Below are positions 44,447 to 53,535 of a stretch of 64,000 nt of DNA, in pieces (position 1 is the stretch's first letter; every line of letters starts with the position of its first letter). The notes below the pieces were generated by a model. That model saw nothing but the letters and a program-made list of their open reading frames with translations. It did not search any database and was not told the DNA's origin. This DNA is from Olsenella sp. KGMB02461. Its GTDB lineage: Bacteria; Actinomycetota; Coriobacteriia; Coriobacteriales; Atopobiaceae. The stretch lies in the NCBI RefSeq assembly GCF_012584445.1, contig NZ_JABAHI010000006.1, positions 248,001 through 312,000 on the forward strand, read 5' to 3'. The position numbers and the translations under genes are program-made.

Positions 44447-46804
44447 TCACAAGCATTTCCTCTCCTTGGCCCTCCACGCCAATGCCAATGCGCCCGCCAG
44501 GCCAGCTGCCAGCATAAGGGCCGGAATCGCCGCTCCTTGCAGGTCATCGCCGGTTGCCCCCACTTGGGTGACGCGGGCCTCACGAGACGACGGGATCACG
44601 CGCTGTTGCGGGCTATCGTCGATGCCCTTATCGGCATCAGAAGCATCAGTCGGTCGATTGTCGTTGGGCTGACCTTGGACAACGTCGCCTAACGCCTCAT
44701 CTTGGCAGACCACCGCAAAGGCAGAAAACCGATCGCAGGAGAATGTGAGGGTGCGCGAGGACTGATCGTAGGTCGAAGGCAGGGCGCAAAGGGAGCCGTC
44801 GTGCACAGTGAGAACCTGATAGGTGCGCGTCACATCTGGGGCAGGCTGCCATTGGGAGGGCAGTGTGAGCTGCACCGTCACTGGAGATGCGCATTGGGTG
44901 ACCTGTTGCGGCTCTTTACCCTCCAACTGCGCCCAAAGGCTGATATCCAGGTACTGGGCCACCGTGTTGCCGTCAAGCTTCTGGGCTATAAGCGCTCTGT
45001 CTGCCAGACTCACCTTGTCGGAAGCCTCCAACCACACAGAGGCATTTTTTCCTTCTTTGACCTGTTCGAGAGACGGCTCGTCAAGGACGGCCTGGGCAAG
45101 CGGGAAGCCGGTTTCCTGCAGCGTGGCTTGAAGGAGATTGAGACCGCCATCAGTGGTATTGGAGACAACGCCATAGGGGCGCCAGAGCGCGGTGAGCGTC
45201 ACAGCCGTGGAAGGCATCACGAACGACGCGATGGGGCTTTTTGGATTGTCCAGCATCGCTGAGTTGGCAGGGGCCACCTGCCACCCATCAAAGCTGTAAC
45301 CCTCGCGAGACCCCGCATCGAGGGCGACGGTTTCCCCGGGCATATACAGGCCCTCTCCGGTTTTTGATGCATAACTCTCTACCACCGCAACCTGATAGTG
45401 ATTCTCCAAAGTAGTGGCCTGGGCTGCCTGAGAGACTGCAGGGCTGCAGTAGGAGGTGCCGGCATAGCGTGCGTAAAGCCAGTAGAGGGTGTGAGGTGCG
45501 AGGTTGGTAAAGAGCGGGCTTGCCTGCCAGGCGTCCGGTTGGGATTCGCTGGTCGAGATCCCATATTCCACAGCGCCTTGGCCGTCAGTGACAATGGCTT
45601 CCATCTCGACAGAGGTAGCAGTGATGCCCTTCACCACGGGTTTAGCCGGTGATGCTTGAATGCCAAGGAGACCTGTGAACGCTCCGTTGCCAGTCACAGC
45701 CCCGCCCAACCAGAACGTCCCCTGGTTGTCCAAGGCGCCGTCATTTTGAAGCGTTCCGCGAATGGGGAGATAGCCGTGATTTGTAACCTGAATGCCTTGA
45801 GGAATGACGAGCGTGGCTCCGGAGTTAACGACAAGTCGCCCATTGTAGGGGATCTCGAGATCCGAGACGAGCATCACCTTGCCCCATACACTCACGGAGG
45901 AGCCCTCTTTCAAAAATCCTTGTTGGTAGTTGCTCTGACCCACACGCACGGAGTTTGTCGCAAGCTGCACCGTAGGGCCGTCAAGGGTCAGCGACCCGCC
46001 ATAACCGTCTCGGCCGGCGCCGATGCCGGGGCCTTGACGACTAGAGCTCTGGCTGATTCCACCCATGGCGCTTACCGTGCCGCCGGTGATGGTGATGTTG
46101 CCCGCGCTTCCCTCCATGCCGCCGCCAATGCCTGCAGCAGAGATGCCCCCGCCGTAGGCAGTGACATGGCCTCCAGTGATCAGGATTGTTCCTCCTGAGC
46201 CTTTGCCAGCCCCGCCTATGCCCGCACCCGTACCTCGACCATAGTATTGGCCGCCACCCACCGTGGAGATACTGCCCCCATGGATGGCGATGCTTCCTGG
46301 CGAATGGTTGTCGCCGCCTCCAATACCGGCATTGCATGCCGGTACCTCGGTGATGTCCAGCATGCCCGCCTGGGCCATATTCGCTGTCTGGGCATAGATC
46401 GTGAAGGCGTCGCCTTCATTAACCCCAATGCCGCCCTTGATGGAGAGCTGGCTCTTGTCGGCAAGGATGAGATGGACGTCTCCTGAGACATGCACCCTGT
46501 GCTCAATGGCAACATTTCCTGAGACCACATACCAGCCATCGGCCCATTGGGTGTCTGAAGCAGCGACTTCTGTGGCCTGAGGGCAGATTTGGGTGGCGCC
46601 CTCCGAGTCCAGATAGGCCACGCTCACAGGGGCTTTAGCGAGAAGCCCCAGAGAAGGCGAGCCTTCACACTCTTGGAGGCTGCCCTGTGAAGATTGAACC
46701 GTCGCCAAAGCTTGAGCGACAGGGCTCATCGCTATGGCAAATGACAGGCAGGCTGCCATGAGGGTTTTAAATGCAGCAAGCGAGCGGGGGTGATGGGGAC
46801 GCAT
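44447..46804 (-). CDS. Surface protein with glycine-rich IGGG repeats, InlB-B repeat and sorting-signal-like end
   Basis: 785 residues. Signal peptide (about 1-36, ending AQALA); a domain beginning GWYVVSGNVAIEHRVHVSG; six or more Gly-rich beta-helix-like rungs of the form GIGGG...GxIxIxGGxVxAxGG (about residues 140-270); a fibronectin-like segment (VKGITATSVEMEAIV); an InlB-B-type repeat (YMPGETVALDA..GYSFDGW); and a C-terminal VGATGDD, hydrophobic segment and RAKERKCL tail. The motif departs from LPxTG, so anchoring by sortase is probable but not certain. ATG 46804 follows AGAGAGGA; the longer frame to 46852 does not give a clean signal. Confidence 0.82.
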   Translation of the reverse strand: MRPHHPRSLAAFKTLMAACLSFAIAMSPVAQALATVQSSQGSLQECEGSPSLGLLAKAPVSVAYLDSEGATQICPQATEVAASDTQWADGWYVVSGNVAIEHRVHVSGDVHLILADKSQLSIKGGIGVNEGDAFTIYAQTANMAQAGMLDITEVPACNAGIGGGDNHSPGSIAIHGGSISTVGGGQYYGRGTGAGIGGAGKGSGGTILITGGHVTAYGGGISAAGIGGGMEGSAGNITITGGTVSAMGGISQSSSRQGPGIGAGRDGYGGSLTLDGPTVQLATNSVRVGQSNYQQGFLKEGSSVSVWGKVMLVSDLEIPYNGRLVVNSGATLVIPQGIQVTNHGYLPIRGTLQNDGALDNQGTFWLGGAVTGNGAFTGLLGIQASPAKPVVKGITATSVEMEAIVTDGQGAVEYGISTSESQPDAWQASPLFTNLAPHTLYWLYARYAGTSYCSPAVSQAAQATTLENHYQVAVVESYASKTGEGLYMPGETVALDAGSREGYSFDGWQVAPANSAMLDNPKSPIASFVMPSTAVTLTALWRPYGVVSNTTDGGLNLLQATLQETGFPLAQAVLDEPSLEQVKEGKNASVWLEASDKVSLADRALIAQKLDGNTVAQYLDISLWAQLEGKEPQQVTQCASPVTVQLTLPSQWQPAPDVTRTYQVLTVHDGSLCALPSTYDQSSRTLTFSCDRFSAFAVVCQDEALGDVVQGQPNDNRPTDASDADKGIDDSPQQRVIPSSREARVTQVGATGDDLQGAAIPALMLAAGLAGALALAWRAKERKCL

Positions 46805-47055
46805 AAGATCCTCTCTTGGTGTCGGCATCACTCTGAAATGTTCAGCTTTCATATATAGGGCGTAAGCTTACCTGAAGTGGGAAGAATGCCAAGCCGGGGA
46901 TCCGCTCACTTGGATGTGAAGAACCTGATAGTCATACCCGTGCTTGCCAATGCTTTCTGCCACCGCATCAAGATAGCTGTTATCAAAGTTTTCATTTGGT
47001 ATCGTAGATTTGGCTTGGAGACATCGCCGCCAATAACAGTACCTAGGAGCGCTCT

Positions 47056-47760
47056 TTGACCAAAGCTCGCCCGCGCACGCTACAACCCGAGCATCCACTG
47101 CCTGCCCCTCAGGCTCCCGGATGCTCGGGTTATTGTACTTTCAACCCACATAGTCCACGCTGCCAGCGCTGCCAAACCCAGGGCGCACGCTACGCAGCCC
47201 TCTGGCCCGACAACACGCCCCGCTGTTCCTGGGCCAACCCCCAAAACCCTTCCTATCTGGACTATCACGATCATGAGTGGGGCGTGCCCTGCCACAACGA
47301 CCGGCGCCTCTTCGAGCTTTTTGCCCTCAGTTGCTTCCAAGCCGGCCTTTCTTGGGAATGCGTCCTCAACAAACGAGAGGCATTCCGCCAAGCCTTCTGC
47401 GATTTTGACATCGATCAAGTAAGCGCTTTCGATGCCGAGAAAATCGACCTTCTCGCTTGCGACCCATCCATCATCCGCAGCAAGCCTAAGATTCGTGCCG
47501 TGGTAAAGAATGCCCAGGTGGCAAAAGCGATTCAGCAAGAAATTGGTTCGCTGGATCGCTACTTCTGGAGTTGGGTAGATTTCGAGCCGATGCATGAGAC
47601 TGGCCACACCTCATCGCCCTTATCGGCAGCTTTGGCTAAAGATCTCAAAGCTCGCGGCATGAGTTTTGTGGGCCCCACTACCGTCTATGCCTTCATGCAG
47701 TCAGCCGGACTCATCAACGGCCATCAGCCGGAGTGCTTCCTGTACAGCGACTTTGGGTAG
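47056..47760 (+). CDS. tag: DNA-3-methyladenine glycosylase I with N-terminal extension
   Basis: Base-excision repair enzyme removing 3-methyladenine. 234 residues, about 45 more than E. coli Tag. The extension contains a CSGYC..CQRC cysteine cluster that could bind metal. The core shows YLDYHDHEWGVPCHNDRRLFE, CFQAGLSWECVLNKREAFR, and the zinc pair His223/Cys227 in GHQPEC. The start is TTG 47056 behind AGGAG with 6-base spacing. A hairpin terminator follows. Confidence 0.9.
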   Translation: MTKARPRTLQPEHPLPAPQAPGCSGYCTFNPHSPRCQRCQTQGARYAALWPDNTPRCSWANPQNPSYLDYHDHEWGVPCHNDRRLFELFALSCFQAGLSWECVLNKREAFRQAFCDFDIDQVSAFDAEKIDLLACDPSIIRSKPKIRAVVKNAQVAKAIQQEIGSLDRYFWSWVDFEPMHETGHTSSPLSAALAKDLKARGMSFVGPTTVYAFMQSAGLINGHQPECFLYSDFG

Positions 47761-47779
47761 TAATGCGCTTTTATTAACC

Positions 47780-47820
47780 AAAAGGCACTATCCGGTTATC
47801 GCCAGAAAGTGCCTTTAATT
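47780..47820 (+). terminator. Terminator after tag
   Basis: Stem AAAGGCACT/AGTGCCTTT with a loop of about 18 bases, then AATTATAG. Confidence 0.75.
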
Positions 47821-47868
47821 ATAGACTGACTAATGTGTTTATTAGCTAGCCTCAGTTACCCTGCATTT

Positions 47869-47946
47869 TTAGAATGCGCCCATGCCGCCGTCAACAGCAA
47901 CTACCGCGTCCGTGATATAGCTTGCTTGGTCAGAAGCAGGTAATTA
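47869..47946 (-). pseudogene. C-terminal remnant of a short-chain dehydrogenase
   Basis: Minus-strand reading ends ASDQASYITDAVVAVDGGM then GAF and stop. This is the standard SDR C-terminus (ASDEASYITGxxxxVDGGM). A TAA precedes it in frame and no other SDR motif is nearby, so about 230 residues are missing. A deletion scar next to the AKR remnant. Confidence 0.7.
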
Positions 47947-47999
47947 TCCCTGGTTTCTTATATTCGACGTGGCGTGTCCAATGAAAATTAGTTTTGTGC

Positions 48000-48314
48000 C
48001 TACATGGAAGCCTTGATCATATCCAGGAGGCCTGTGACCGTGTTCAAATTGGTGTGGTCGTAGCAGATGGAGTGGTTCTCGTCCAAAGCCGCAATCTGCG
48101 CCTTGTCCTCATCGTCAAGGGAGAAATCAAAGACGTCGATGTTCTCTGCCATACGCTCAGGTTTGGTGGATTTGGGGATCACCACTACATCGAGGTCGAG
48201 CAGATAGCGCAACGCCACCTGGCCCACACCCTTATGATGCTTCTTGGCGATGGCCTGAAGGACTGGGTTGTGGAAGAAGTCGTTCATGCCCTCAGCGAAG
48301 GGCCCCCAGGACAA
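48000..48314 (-). pseudogene. Aldo/keto reductase C-terminal fragment
   Basis: 104 codons: WGPFAEGMNDFFHNPVLQAI, VGQVALRYLLDLDVVVIPKS (NADP-binding strand), KPERMAENIDVFDFSLDDED. This is the last third of an aldo/keto reductase; the catalytic Asp-Tyr-Lys-His part is absent. An in-frame TAA of the TetR gene immediately precedes it, so the 5' two-thirds were deleted up to that stop. The TTG that could start it has no role evident. Confidence 0.8.
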
Positions 48315-48317
48315 TAG

Positions 48318-48968
48318 TTATCGCGCCACTGCTGTTCCTGCGAGCAAAGCCTCGACCAGCGGCTCTAGGGTTCCTCTGAAGCTCTCAGCTCCAAAGCGCA
48401 CGCCGGCTTCCTCCATGGCAGAGGATTGCTTCTCGGCACTGCGAAAATGTGAATTGGCCCCGCTTGCCAAATAGATCATGCCGATAAACACCTCCAACGC
48501 CTGCTCGCAGCTCAAGCAAGGCACACATTGCATCGCCAGCTGAGTGGCCTGAGTGTTTTTGACTTCGAGCTCGCGCTTGAACTCCACCAGCATCTCGTGA
48601 GGGATGTTGGTCTCGATGATGGAACCCAGGATGCTTTGATAGTCCAGATAATCCCTGTGGCGCCCGACCACATCGCAAAACAGGATTCCCAGGTCGTGAG
48701 GGGTATCGGGCGCCTTCGATCGCGCGGCAGCCATCAGATCTGCAGTGAACTCATCATACTTTTCTTTATAGAGAGCCAAAAATACTTCTTCGATGGTGCG
48801 CGCATAGCGATAGACGTTGCTGCGGGTCCAGCCCAGCTCCTTGGCTACCGAGGAGATCGTCACCTCGTGAAACCCACGCTCTCTAAAGAGGCTGTCAGTG
48901 GTATGCATAAGGTCTGAATAGCGCTCAGCCTTGCGCTCTGGGCTGTAGGCCCGCTGATAGTCTGCCAC
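48318..48968 (-). CDS. TetR family transcriptional regulator
   Basis: 216 residues. The N-terminal helix-turn-helix (about 22-60, FHEVTISSVAKELGWTRSNVYRYARTIEEVFLALY) is followed by a helical ligand domain. The start is GTG 48968 behind AGGAAG. It directly abuts the truncated aldo/keto reductase, which may have been its target operon and has since been lost. Confidence 0.88.
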   Translation of the reverse strand: MADYQRAYSPERKAERYSDLMHTTDSLFRERGFHEVTISSVAKELGWTRSNVYRYARTIEEVFLALYKEKYDEFTADLMAAARSKAPDTPHDLGILFCDVVGRHRDYLDYQSILGSIIETNIPHEMLVEFKRELEVKNTQATQLAMQCVPCLSCEQALEVFIGMIYLASGANSHFRSAEKQSSAMEEAGVRFGAESFRGTLEPLVEALLAGTAVAR

Positions 48969-49136
48969 GTCGATCTTCCTGCTCGCTTGGGGCGTGCCAC
49001 TTAAGCTCCCCGTTGCGGCACCATACTACCGCGAGTTAAGTACCGGCAGCACCAAAACCTAAAGCCTGGTTCACCAGTAGGGCACCTGCATTTTCGAGAG
49101 CCGCCCAAAGACCTTTGGTTGCACTTGGCCTCGCAT

Positions 49137-49619
49137 TTAACGCAGCTCTTTGAGATAGAGCACATCGCAGGCATAATGGCCTGTTTGACCCAACGGCCCC
49201 TCGATCCTATGGAAACCTCGCTTCTCATAAAACCGCTGCGCAGACACCATGTTTCCAAAGGTTTCCAGGTAGCAGGAGCAGTAATTCTCGGCAGCAAAAG
49301 CGAGGGCAACATCCATCAGCCTGTGTGCCGCGCCTGTGCCTCGCGCTTCTGGATAACAGTACATTTTTTGAAGCTCACAGACCCCTGGCACGCCCGGCAG
49401 CGGGCCAACCCCTACGCCGCCCACTACCTTTCCGGTTGCGTCTTCTGCCACCCAGTAGCAGCAGTTATCGGGAGCGTAGACCTCAGAGAAGCTTCCAAGC
49501 CCCGGGTCTTCCCAGGCAGTGCCCTCATGATCTCCGCCATACTCCTTGAGGCAGTAACGGATGATCTCCTCTACGGCGGCGTTGTCCTTCGCGGCTATTT
49601 CTCGCACGGTATAGTCCAT
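49137..49619 (-). CDS. GNAT acetyltransferase
   Basis: 160 residues. YTVREIAAKDNAAVEEIIR at the start, acetyl-CoA loop LQKMYCYPEARGTGAAHRLM, and FYEKRGFHRI near the end. Substrate unknown. It reads as a single gene; AGGGAAA lies before the ATG. Confidence 0.88.
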   Translation of the reverse strand: MDYTVREIAAKDNAAVEEIIRYCLKEYGGDHEGTAWEDPGLGSFSEVYAPDNCCYWVAEDATGKVVGGVGVGPLPGVPGVCELQKMYCYPEARGTGAAHRLMDVALAFAAENYCSCYLETFGNMVSAQRFYEKRGFHRIEGPLGQTGHYACDVLYLKELR

Positions 49620-49813
49620 GGCATTTCCCTGTGGGCGATGGCTGGTTTTTATCTTGCAGACAGTTTCATTTTCTCAAAACCGGCTCCCCAAGAGGGACTG
49701 ACTTGGCTTCTTCTTCAGACTCCCCTATTACTTGTAGGCTTTTTACCTGTCGCCCTTTCTCTTGGGGCCTAGGGGTACAAGCCGCTCCGTAAAGGCTTGG
49801 AAAGGCGGCATTC

Positions 49814-50446
49814 ATGAAAGTATTCGTTGGCGGCGCAACTGGACGCGTAGGCCAAAAGCTCACAGAGATCCTTGCGAAAGAAGGCCACGAAGTCGTAGCG
49901 GCAAGCAGGCATCCTCTCCCTGCTACACAGGACAATGTCATCCCCATTGAGTTCGATTTCCATGACGATGTGGCAGCCATGATGCCCAAGCTCGAGGGCT
50001 GCGATGCGGTGTATTTTGTGGCAGGTTCCCGGGGGAAGGACCTTTTGCAAACGGACGCCTTCGGCGCCGTCAAACTCATGAAAGCCGCCGACGCGCAAAG
50101 CATCAACCGCTTTATCATGCTCAGCTCCATGTTTACCCTAGAGCCAGAGAAATGGGCTCAGGAGCCGGGTATAGCAGACATCACCGATTACAACATCGCC
50201 AAGATGTTCGCAGACCATTGGCTCACCCAAACCGACTTGGATTGGACCATCGTCCAAGCCGGCCTCCTTCGAGAGGAAGATCCCACCGGCAAGATTGTGA
50301 TAAATCCTGACCACGAAGGTCCCGTTGCCATTCCTGACATCGCATCCACTTTGGCTGCCGCCCTTCCCATGCCCAATACCTATCGACAGGTGATCAGGGT
50401 CAAAAACGGCGAGACTCCCATTGCCGATGCCTTGGCGGCCGTTTAG
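49814..50446 (+). CDS. NAD(P)-binding atypical SDR (NmrA/YhfK-like)
   Basis: 210 residues. MKVFVGGATGRVGQKL is the Rossmann motif of atypical SDRs, followed by VVAASRHP, VYFVAGSRGKDLL, MLSSMFT and DWTIVQAGLLREE. Likely NADP(H)-dependent reductase or redox sensor. Positioned 46 bases before the C69 dipeptidase gene on the same strand, probably one transcript. Confidence 0.86.
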   Translation: MKVFVGGATGRVGQKLTEILAKEGHEVVAASRHPLPATQDNVIPIEFDFHDDVAAMMPKLEGCDAVYFVAGSRGKDLLQTDAFGAVKLMKAADAQSINRFIMLSSMFTLEPEKWAQEPGIADITDYNIAKMFADHWLTQTDLDWTIVQAGLLREEDPTGKIVINPDHEGPVAIPDIASTLAAALPMPNTYRQVIRVKNGETPIADALAAV

Positions 50447-50492
50447 GGAATATATCGAGTGTTTTCAATCCAGGAAAGCAAAGGAGTTTTCC

Positions 50493-52058
50493 ATGGCATG
50501 CACCACATTGCTCGTTGGCAAACACGCCACCAACGACGGATCGACCATCGTCGCCCGCAACGAGGACGGCGAGGACTTTTCCTTCGATCCCAAACAGCTC
50601 GTCGTAGTGAACCCTGAGGACCAGCCCCGCACCTATACCGGAGTAGCCAACCACCTCACCATCGAGCTGCCAGACAACCCGCTGCGCTATACCTGCACCC
50701 CCAATGCAGACAAGTCCAACGGCATCTGGGCAGAGACCGGCATCAACGCCGCCAACGTCTCCATGAGCGCCACCGAGACCATCTCGGCCAATGCCCGCGT
50801 GCTGGGGGCCGATCCCTTGGTGTGCTATCAACCCTCTCAGGGCACCCCGGGCGATCCTGACTATCGTCCCGAGGTCCCAGGGGGCATCGGCGAGGAGAAC
50901 CTGCCCACCATCACCCTTCCCTACATCCAAAGCGCCCGTGAAGGCGTCCAGCGCTTAGGCATGCTGGTAGAGAAGTACGGCACCTACGAGACCAACGGCG
51001 TGGCCTTTGGCGATGCCGACGAGGTGTGGTACTGGGAGAACATTGGCGGCCATCACTGGATCGCCCGCCGCGTGCCTGACGACTGCTACGTGGTGCAGCC
51101 CAACCGCCAAGGCATCGACACCTTTGACCTGGCGGACGCCCTAGGCGACCAGAAAGACTACATGTGCAGCGCCGACCTGGCCACCTGGATCCGCGAGAAC
51201 GACCTGCTCATGGACATGCCCGAGGTGGCCTCTGAAGAGACCGTCGACGGGCTTCCCCGCTTTTTCGACGCACGCATCGCGTTTTCTACCTACACCTGGC
51301 TCGACCAGCTCTACAACGCCCCTCGCAAATGGTATCTCTGCAGTCGCCTAACCCCCTCTGACCAGCGGTTCCACGGAACCGATCCCGCCTTTGGGCCTGA
51401 GAGCCTGGACATCCCCTGGGCAATGCGCCCCGACAAGAAGCTCTCTGCTTCAGACGTCAAGGACCTCTTGGCCACCACCTATGACGGCACCCAATACGAT
51501 CCCTATGGCACCAAAGGAACCCCTGCTACGCGCCACCAGTATCGCTATGTGGGCATCGACCGCACTTCTGAGTGCTCCATCCTGTGCATTCGCTCCCGGG
51601 CGCCCAAAGCCCTCCAGGGCATCCATTGGTTCGCTCCCGCCTCCGGCCCCTTCAATACCGCAGTGGCCGTTTATGCCAACGTAGAGAATACCCCTGCCTA
51701 CTTGGACACCCCTGCCCAGGTGACCACCGACAGCTTCTACTGGAACAACCGCCTGGTCGCCGGCCTTGCAGATCCCCAGTTCTTTGAGAGCTACGAGTCC
51801 ATCCAAGCCTATCGCCTGAACACCATGGCCCAAGGCTACCAATCGCTTCGCGAGACCGACGCCCAGCTGCAGGCACTTGCCCAAGAGGGCAAGGTAGACC
51901 TGGATTCCACCGACGATCCTCAGGTTCACCAGCTTCTCGAGGCAGCAAATCAAACCCTTACCGATAAGATCCAACACCAGACCCGCGACCTTTTGGGTAC
52001 CGTGCTCGACCAGCGCACGGTGGGCATGAAGAACGCCTTCAACATGAACGACCACTAA
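50493..52058 (+). CDS. C69 family dipeptidase (PepDA-like)
   Basis: 521-residue N-terminal nucleophile hydrolase. The catalytic Cys is residue 3 (MACTTLLVGKHAT), exposed by removal of two residues. DGSTIVARNEDGE, NGVAFGDADEVWYWENIGGHHWIARRVPD and SFYWNNRLVAGLAD are family motifs. It hydrolyses dipeptides, probably in the cytoplasm because no signal peptide is present. ATG 50493 follows AAAGGAG; the longer frame from 50421 would bury the Cys. A strong terminator follows. Confidence 0.93.
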   Translation: MACTTLLVGKHATNDGSTIVARNEDGEDFSFDPKQLVVVNPEDQPRTYTGVANHLTIELPDNPLRYTCTPNADKSNGIWAETGINAANVSMSATETISANARVLGADPLVCYQPSQGTPGDPDYRPEVPGGIGEENLPTITLPYIQSAREGVQRLGMLVEKYGTYETNGVAFGDADEVWYWENIGGHHWIARRVPDDCYVVQPNRQGIDTFDLADALGDQKDYMCSADLATWIRENDLLMDMPEVASEETVDGLPRFFDARIAFSTYTWLDQLYNAPRKWYLCSRLTPSDQRFHGTDPAFGPESLDIPWAMRPDKKLSASDVKDLLATTYDGTQYDPYGTKGTPATRHQYRYVGIDRTSECSILCIRSRAPKALQGIHWFAPASGPFNTAVAVYANVENTPAYLDTPAQVTTDSFYWNNRLVAGLADPQFFESYESIQAYRLNTMAQGYQSLRETDAQLQALAQEGKVDLDSTDDPQVHQLLEAANQTLTDKIQHQTRDLLGTVLDQRTVGMKNAFNMNDH

Positions 52059-52097
52059 GCCTTTTGCTTCGAATCCTTTTGCGACGTCTCGAGCATG

Positions 52098-52140
52098 AGG
52101 GATGCAGGCTCTACAAAAACGTGGAGCCTGCATCCCTTAA
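52098..52140 (+). terminator. Terminator after the dipeptidase gene
   Basis: 14-bp stem AGGGATGCAGGCTC/GAGCCTGCATCCCT, extendable into the loop, followed by TAACTTG. Confidence 0.85.
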
Positions 52141-52217
52141 CTTGTGCCTTTGACCAAATATCAGAAACTCTAAGAGACATTCCGTTTCTTATCGGTGCAT
52201 CAGGAAACCAGCGACCT

Positions 52218-52307
52218 ATGGACAGCACACTCTTTTCACGGCGGACGTTCATGGCCGGCACGGCTCTCGCCGTTTCCCTTGGTTTAGGGAACTTGTTGTC
52301 AGGATGA
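52218..52307 (+). pseudogene. Orphan twin-arginine lipoprotein signal peptide ending at the lipobox
   Basis: ATG 52218 opens a 29-codon frame whose product has a twin-arginine motif (FSRRTFMAG), a hydrophobic core and LLSG, then TGA at 52305-52307 exactly where the lipobox Cys (TGT/TGC) is expected. Past the stop the frame gives only 17 more codons before another stop. It looks like the 5' end of a lost Tat-exported lipoprotein. No strong ribosome binding site. Confidence 0.5.
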
Positions 52308-52367
52308 TCCTCTCATAGGAATCCAGCCCGTGCAGCCAAAAGGCACCTCCGCCAGTCCTAGGCGCCC

Positions 52368-53339
52368 TTAAAGCTCTGAGAGCAGGTATCCGTAACCTTC
52401 TGCTTCTATTTGGTCCTTGGGCACAAAGCGCAGCGCTGCCCCATTGATGCAGTAGCGCTGCCCTCCCAGCTCTTGCGGGCCGTCATCAAAGACATGCCCC
52501 AAATGGCTGGAGCCAGCGCTGCTGCGCACTTCTACTCGCGGGATCCCCCTCAGCGAAGTGTCTACCTGCTCTTCCAGAGCGCTCTGAGCAATAGGCCGAG
52601 AAAAAGCCGGCCATCCGCACCCGGAATCAAACTTGTCGCGAGATGAGAAGAGGGGTTCGCCAGTCACAGCATCAACGTAGATGCCCTCATCAAACAAGTG
52701 GTCATAAGGATGGGAGAATGCGGGCTCTGTGGCAGCTTGCTGGGTCACCTGATAGGTAACAGGATCCAGGGTGGCTTCCAGTTGAGCTTGCTCCGGCTTT
52801 TGGTAGTGTTGGGCCACCAGCGCAAAGTCTGCAGTATGGGAGGCTACGAACTTCTCGGCATCAGAGAGGTTTACGTGACAATAGCCTTGGGGATTAGCGT
52901 CCAGATAGCCTTGGTGGTAGTCCTCGGCAGGATAGAAGTTTATTAATGGTTGCGCTTCGACGCGCAAAGGCTTGCCAATGCGGCGCCAAAGCTTGAGAAG
53001 CTCCGAGGTTACGACGGCCTCGTCCTGGGGATCGGTCCAGTAGATGCCCGTGCGATACTGGGTGCCGCGATCATTTCCTTGTTGATTGAGCGAGGTGGGA
53101 TCGATGGTTTGAAAATAGGCTTCTAGCAGCAACGGCAGCGAGATGACTTGAGGATCGTAGGTCACCTTAACAGCCTCTGCTGCATGGGTAGCCCCTGTAC
53201 ATACCTGCTGGTAGCTTGGGTTTTCTACCTGGCTATTGGCGTAGCCCACTTGGGTGCCCAGCACGCCGGGAAGCTTTTTCATATAGGCCTCGGTGCCCCA
53301 GAAGCACCCTCCAGCCAGCACGATGTTTCGCGTTTTCAT
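52368..53339 (-). CDS. msrAB: Bifunctional methionine sulfoxide reductase MsrA/MsrB
   Basis: 323 residues. N-terminal MsrA domain (about 1-155, catalytic Cys12 in GGCFWG) reduces S-sulfoxides; C-terminal MsrB domain (about 190-320, [22 protein letters not shown], catalytic Cys297 in RYCING) reduces R-sulfoxides. Cytoplasmic: no signal peptide. The middle linker has a [11 protein letters not shown]-type sequence. AAGGGGG precedes the ATG. Repairs oxidised methionine and fits an anaerobe facing oxidative stress. Confidence 0.95.
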   Translation of the reverse strand: MKTRNIVLAGGCFWGTEAYMKKLPGVLGTQVGYANSQVENPSYQQVCTGATHAAEAVKVTYDPQVISLPLLLEAYFQTIDPTSLNQQGNDRGTQYRTGIYWTDPQDEAVVTSELLKLWRRIGKPLRVEAQPLINFYPAEDYHQGYLDANPQGYCHVNLSDAEKFVASHTADFALVAQHYQKPEQAQLEATLDPVTYQVTQQAATEPAFSHPYDHLFDEGIYVDAVTGEPLFSSRDKFDSGCGWPAFSRPIAQSALEEQVDTSLRGIPRVEVRSSAGSSHLGHVFDDGPQELGGQRYCINGAALRFVPKDQIEAEGYGYLLSEL

Positions 53340-53535
53340 AGGCGCCCCCTTCTTGGTGACGTTTGCATTTGCCTTTTCCTACCGCAGCCGCCAGAGGATA
53401 AGACATAAGGATGCTCCCCCAACGATAGCCCCAGATAGGCTCCATTGGGACCAACACGCGCACGCATGGAATTGCCCCCATAAGGGGTACAAATATCTAA
53501 CCGATACTCCCCTGCCCCAAGAAAGCGAGCCTCCC

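Noticed and set aside
46868-47098. 76-codon minus-strand frame with a plausible-looking tail (NSYLDAVAESIGKHGYDYQV)
   Set aside because: Could be a gene remnant, but no family is recognised, it overlaps the start of tag, and no start signal is seen.
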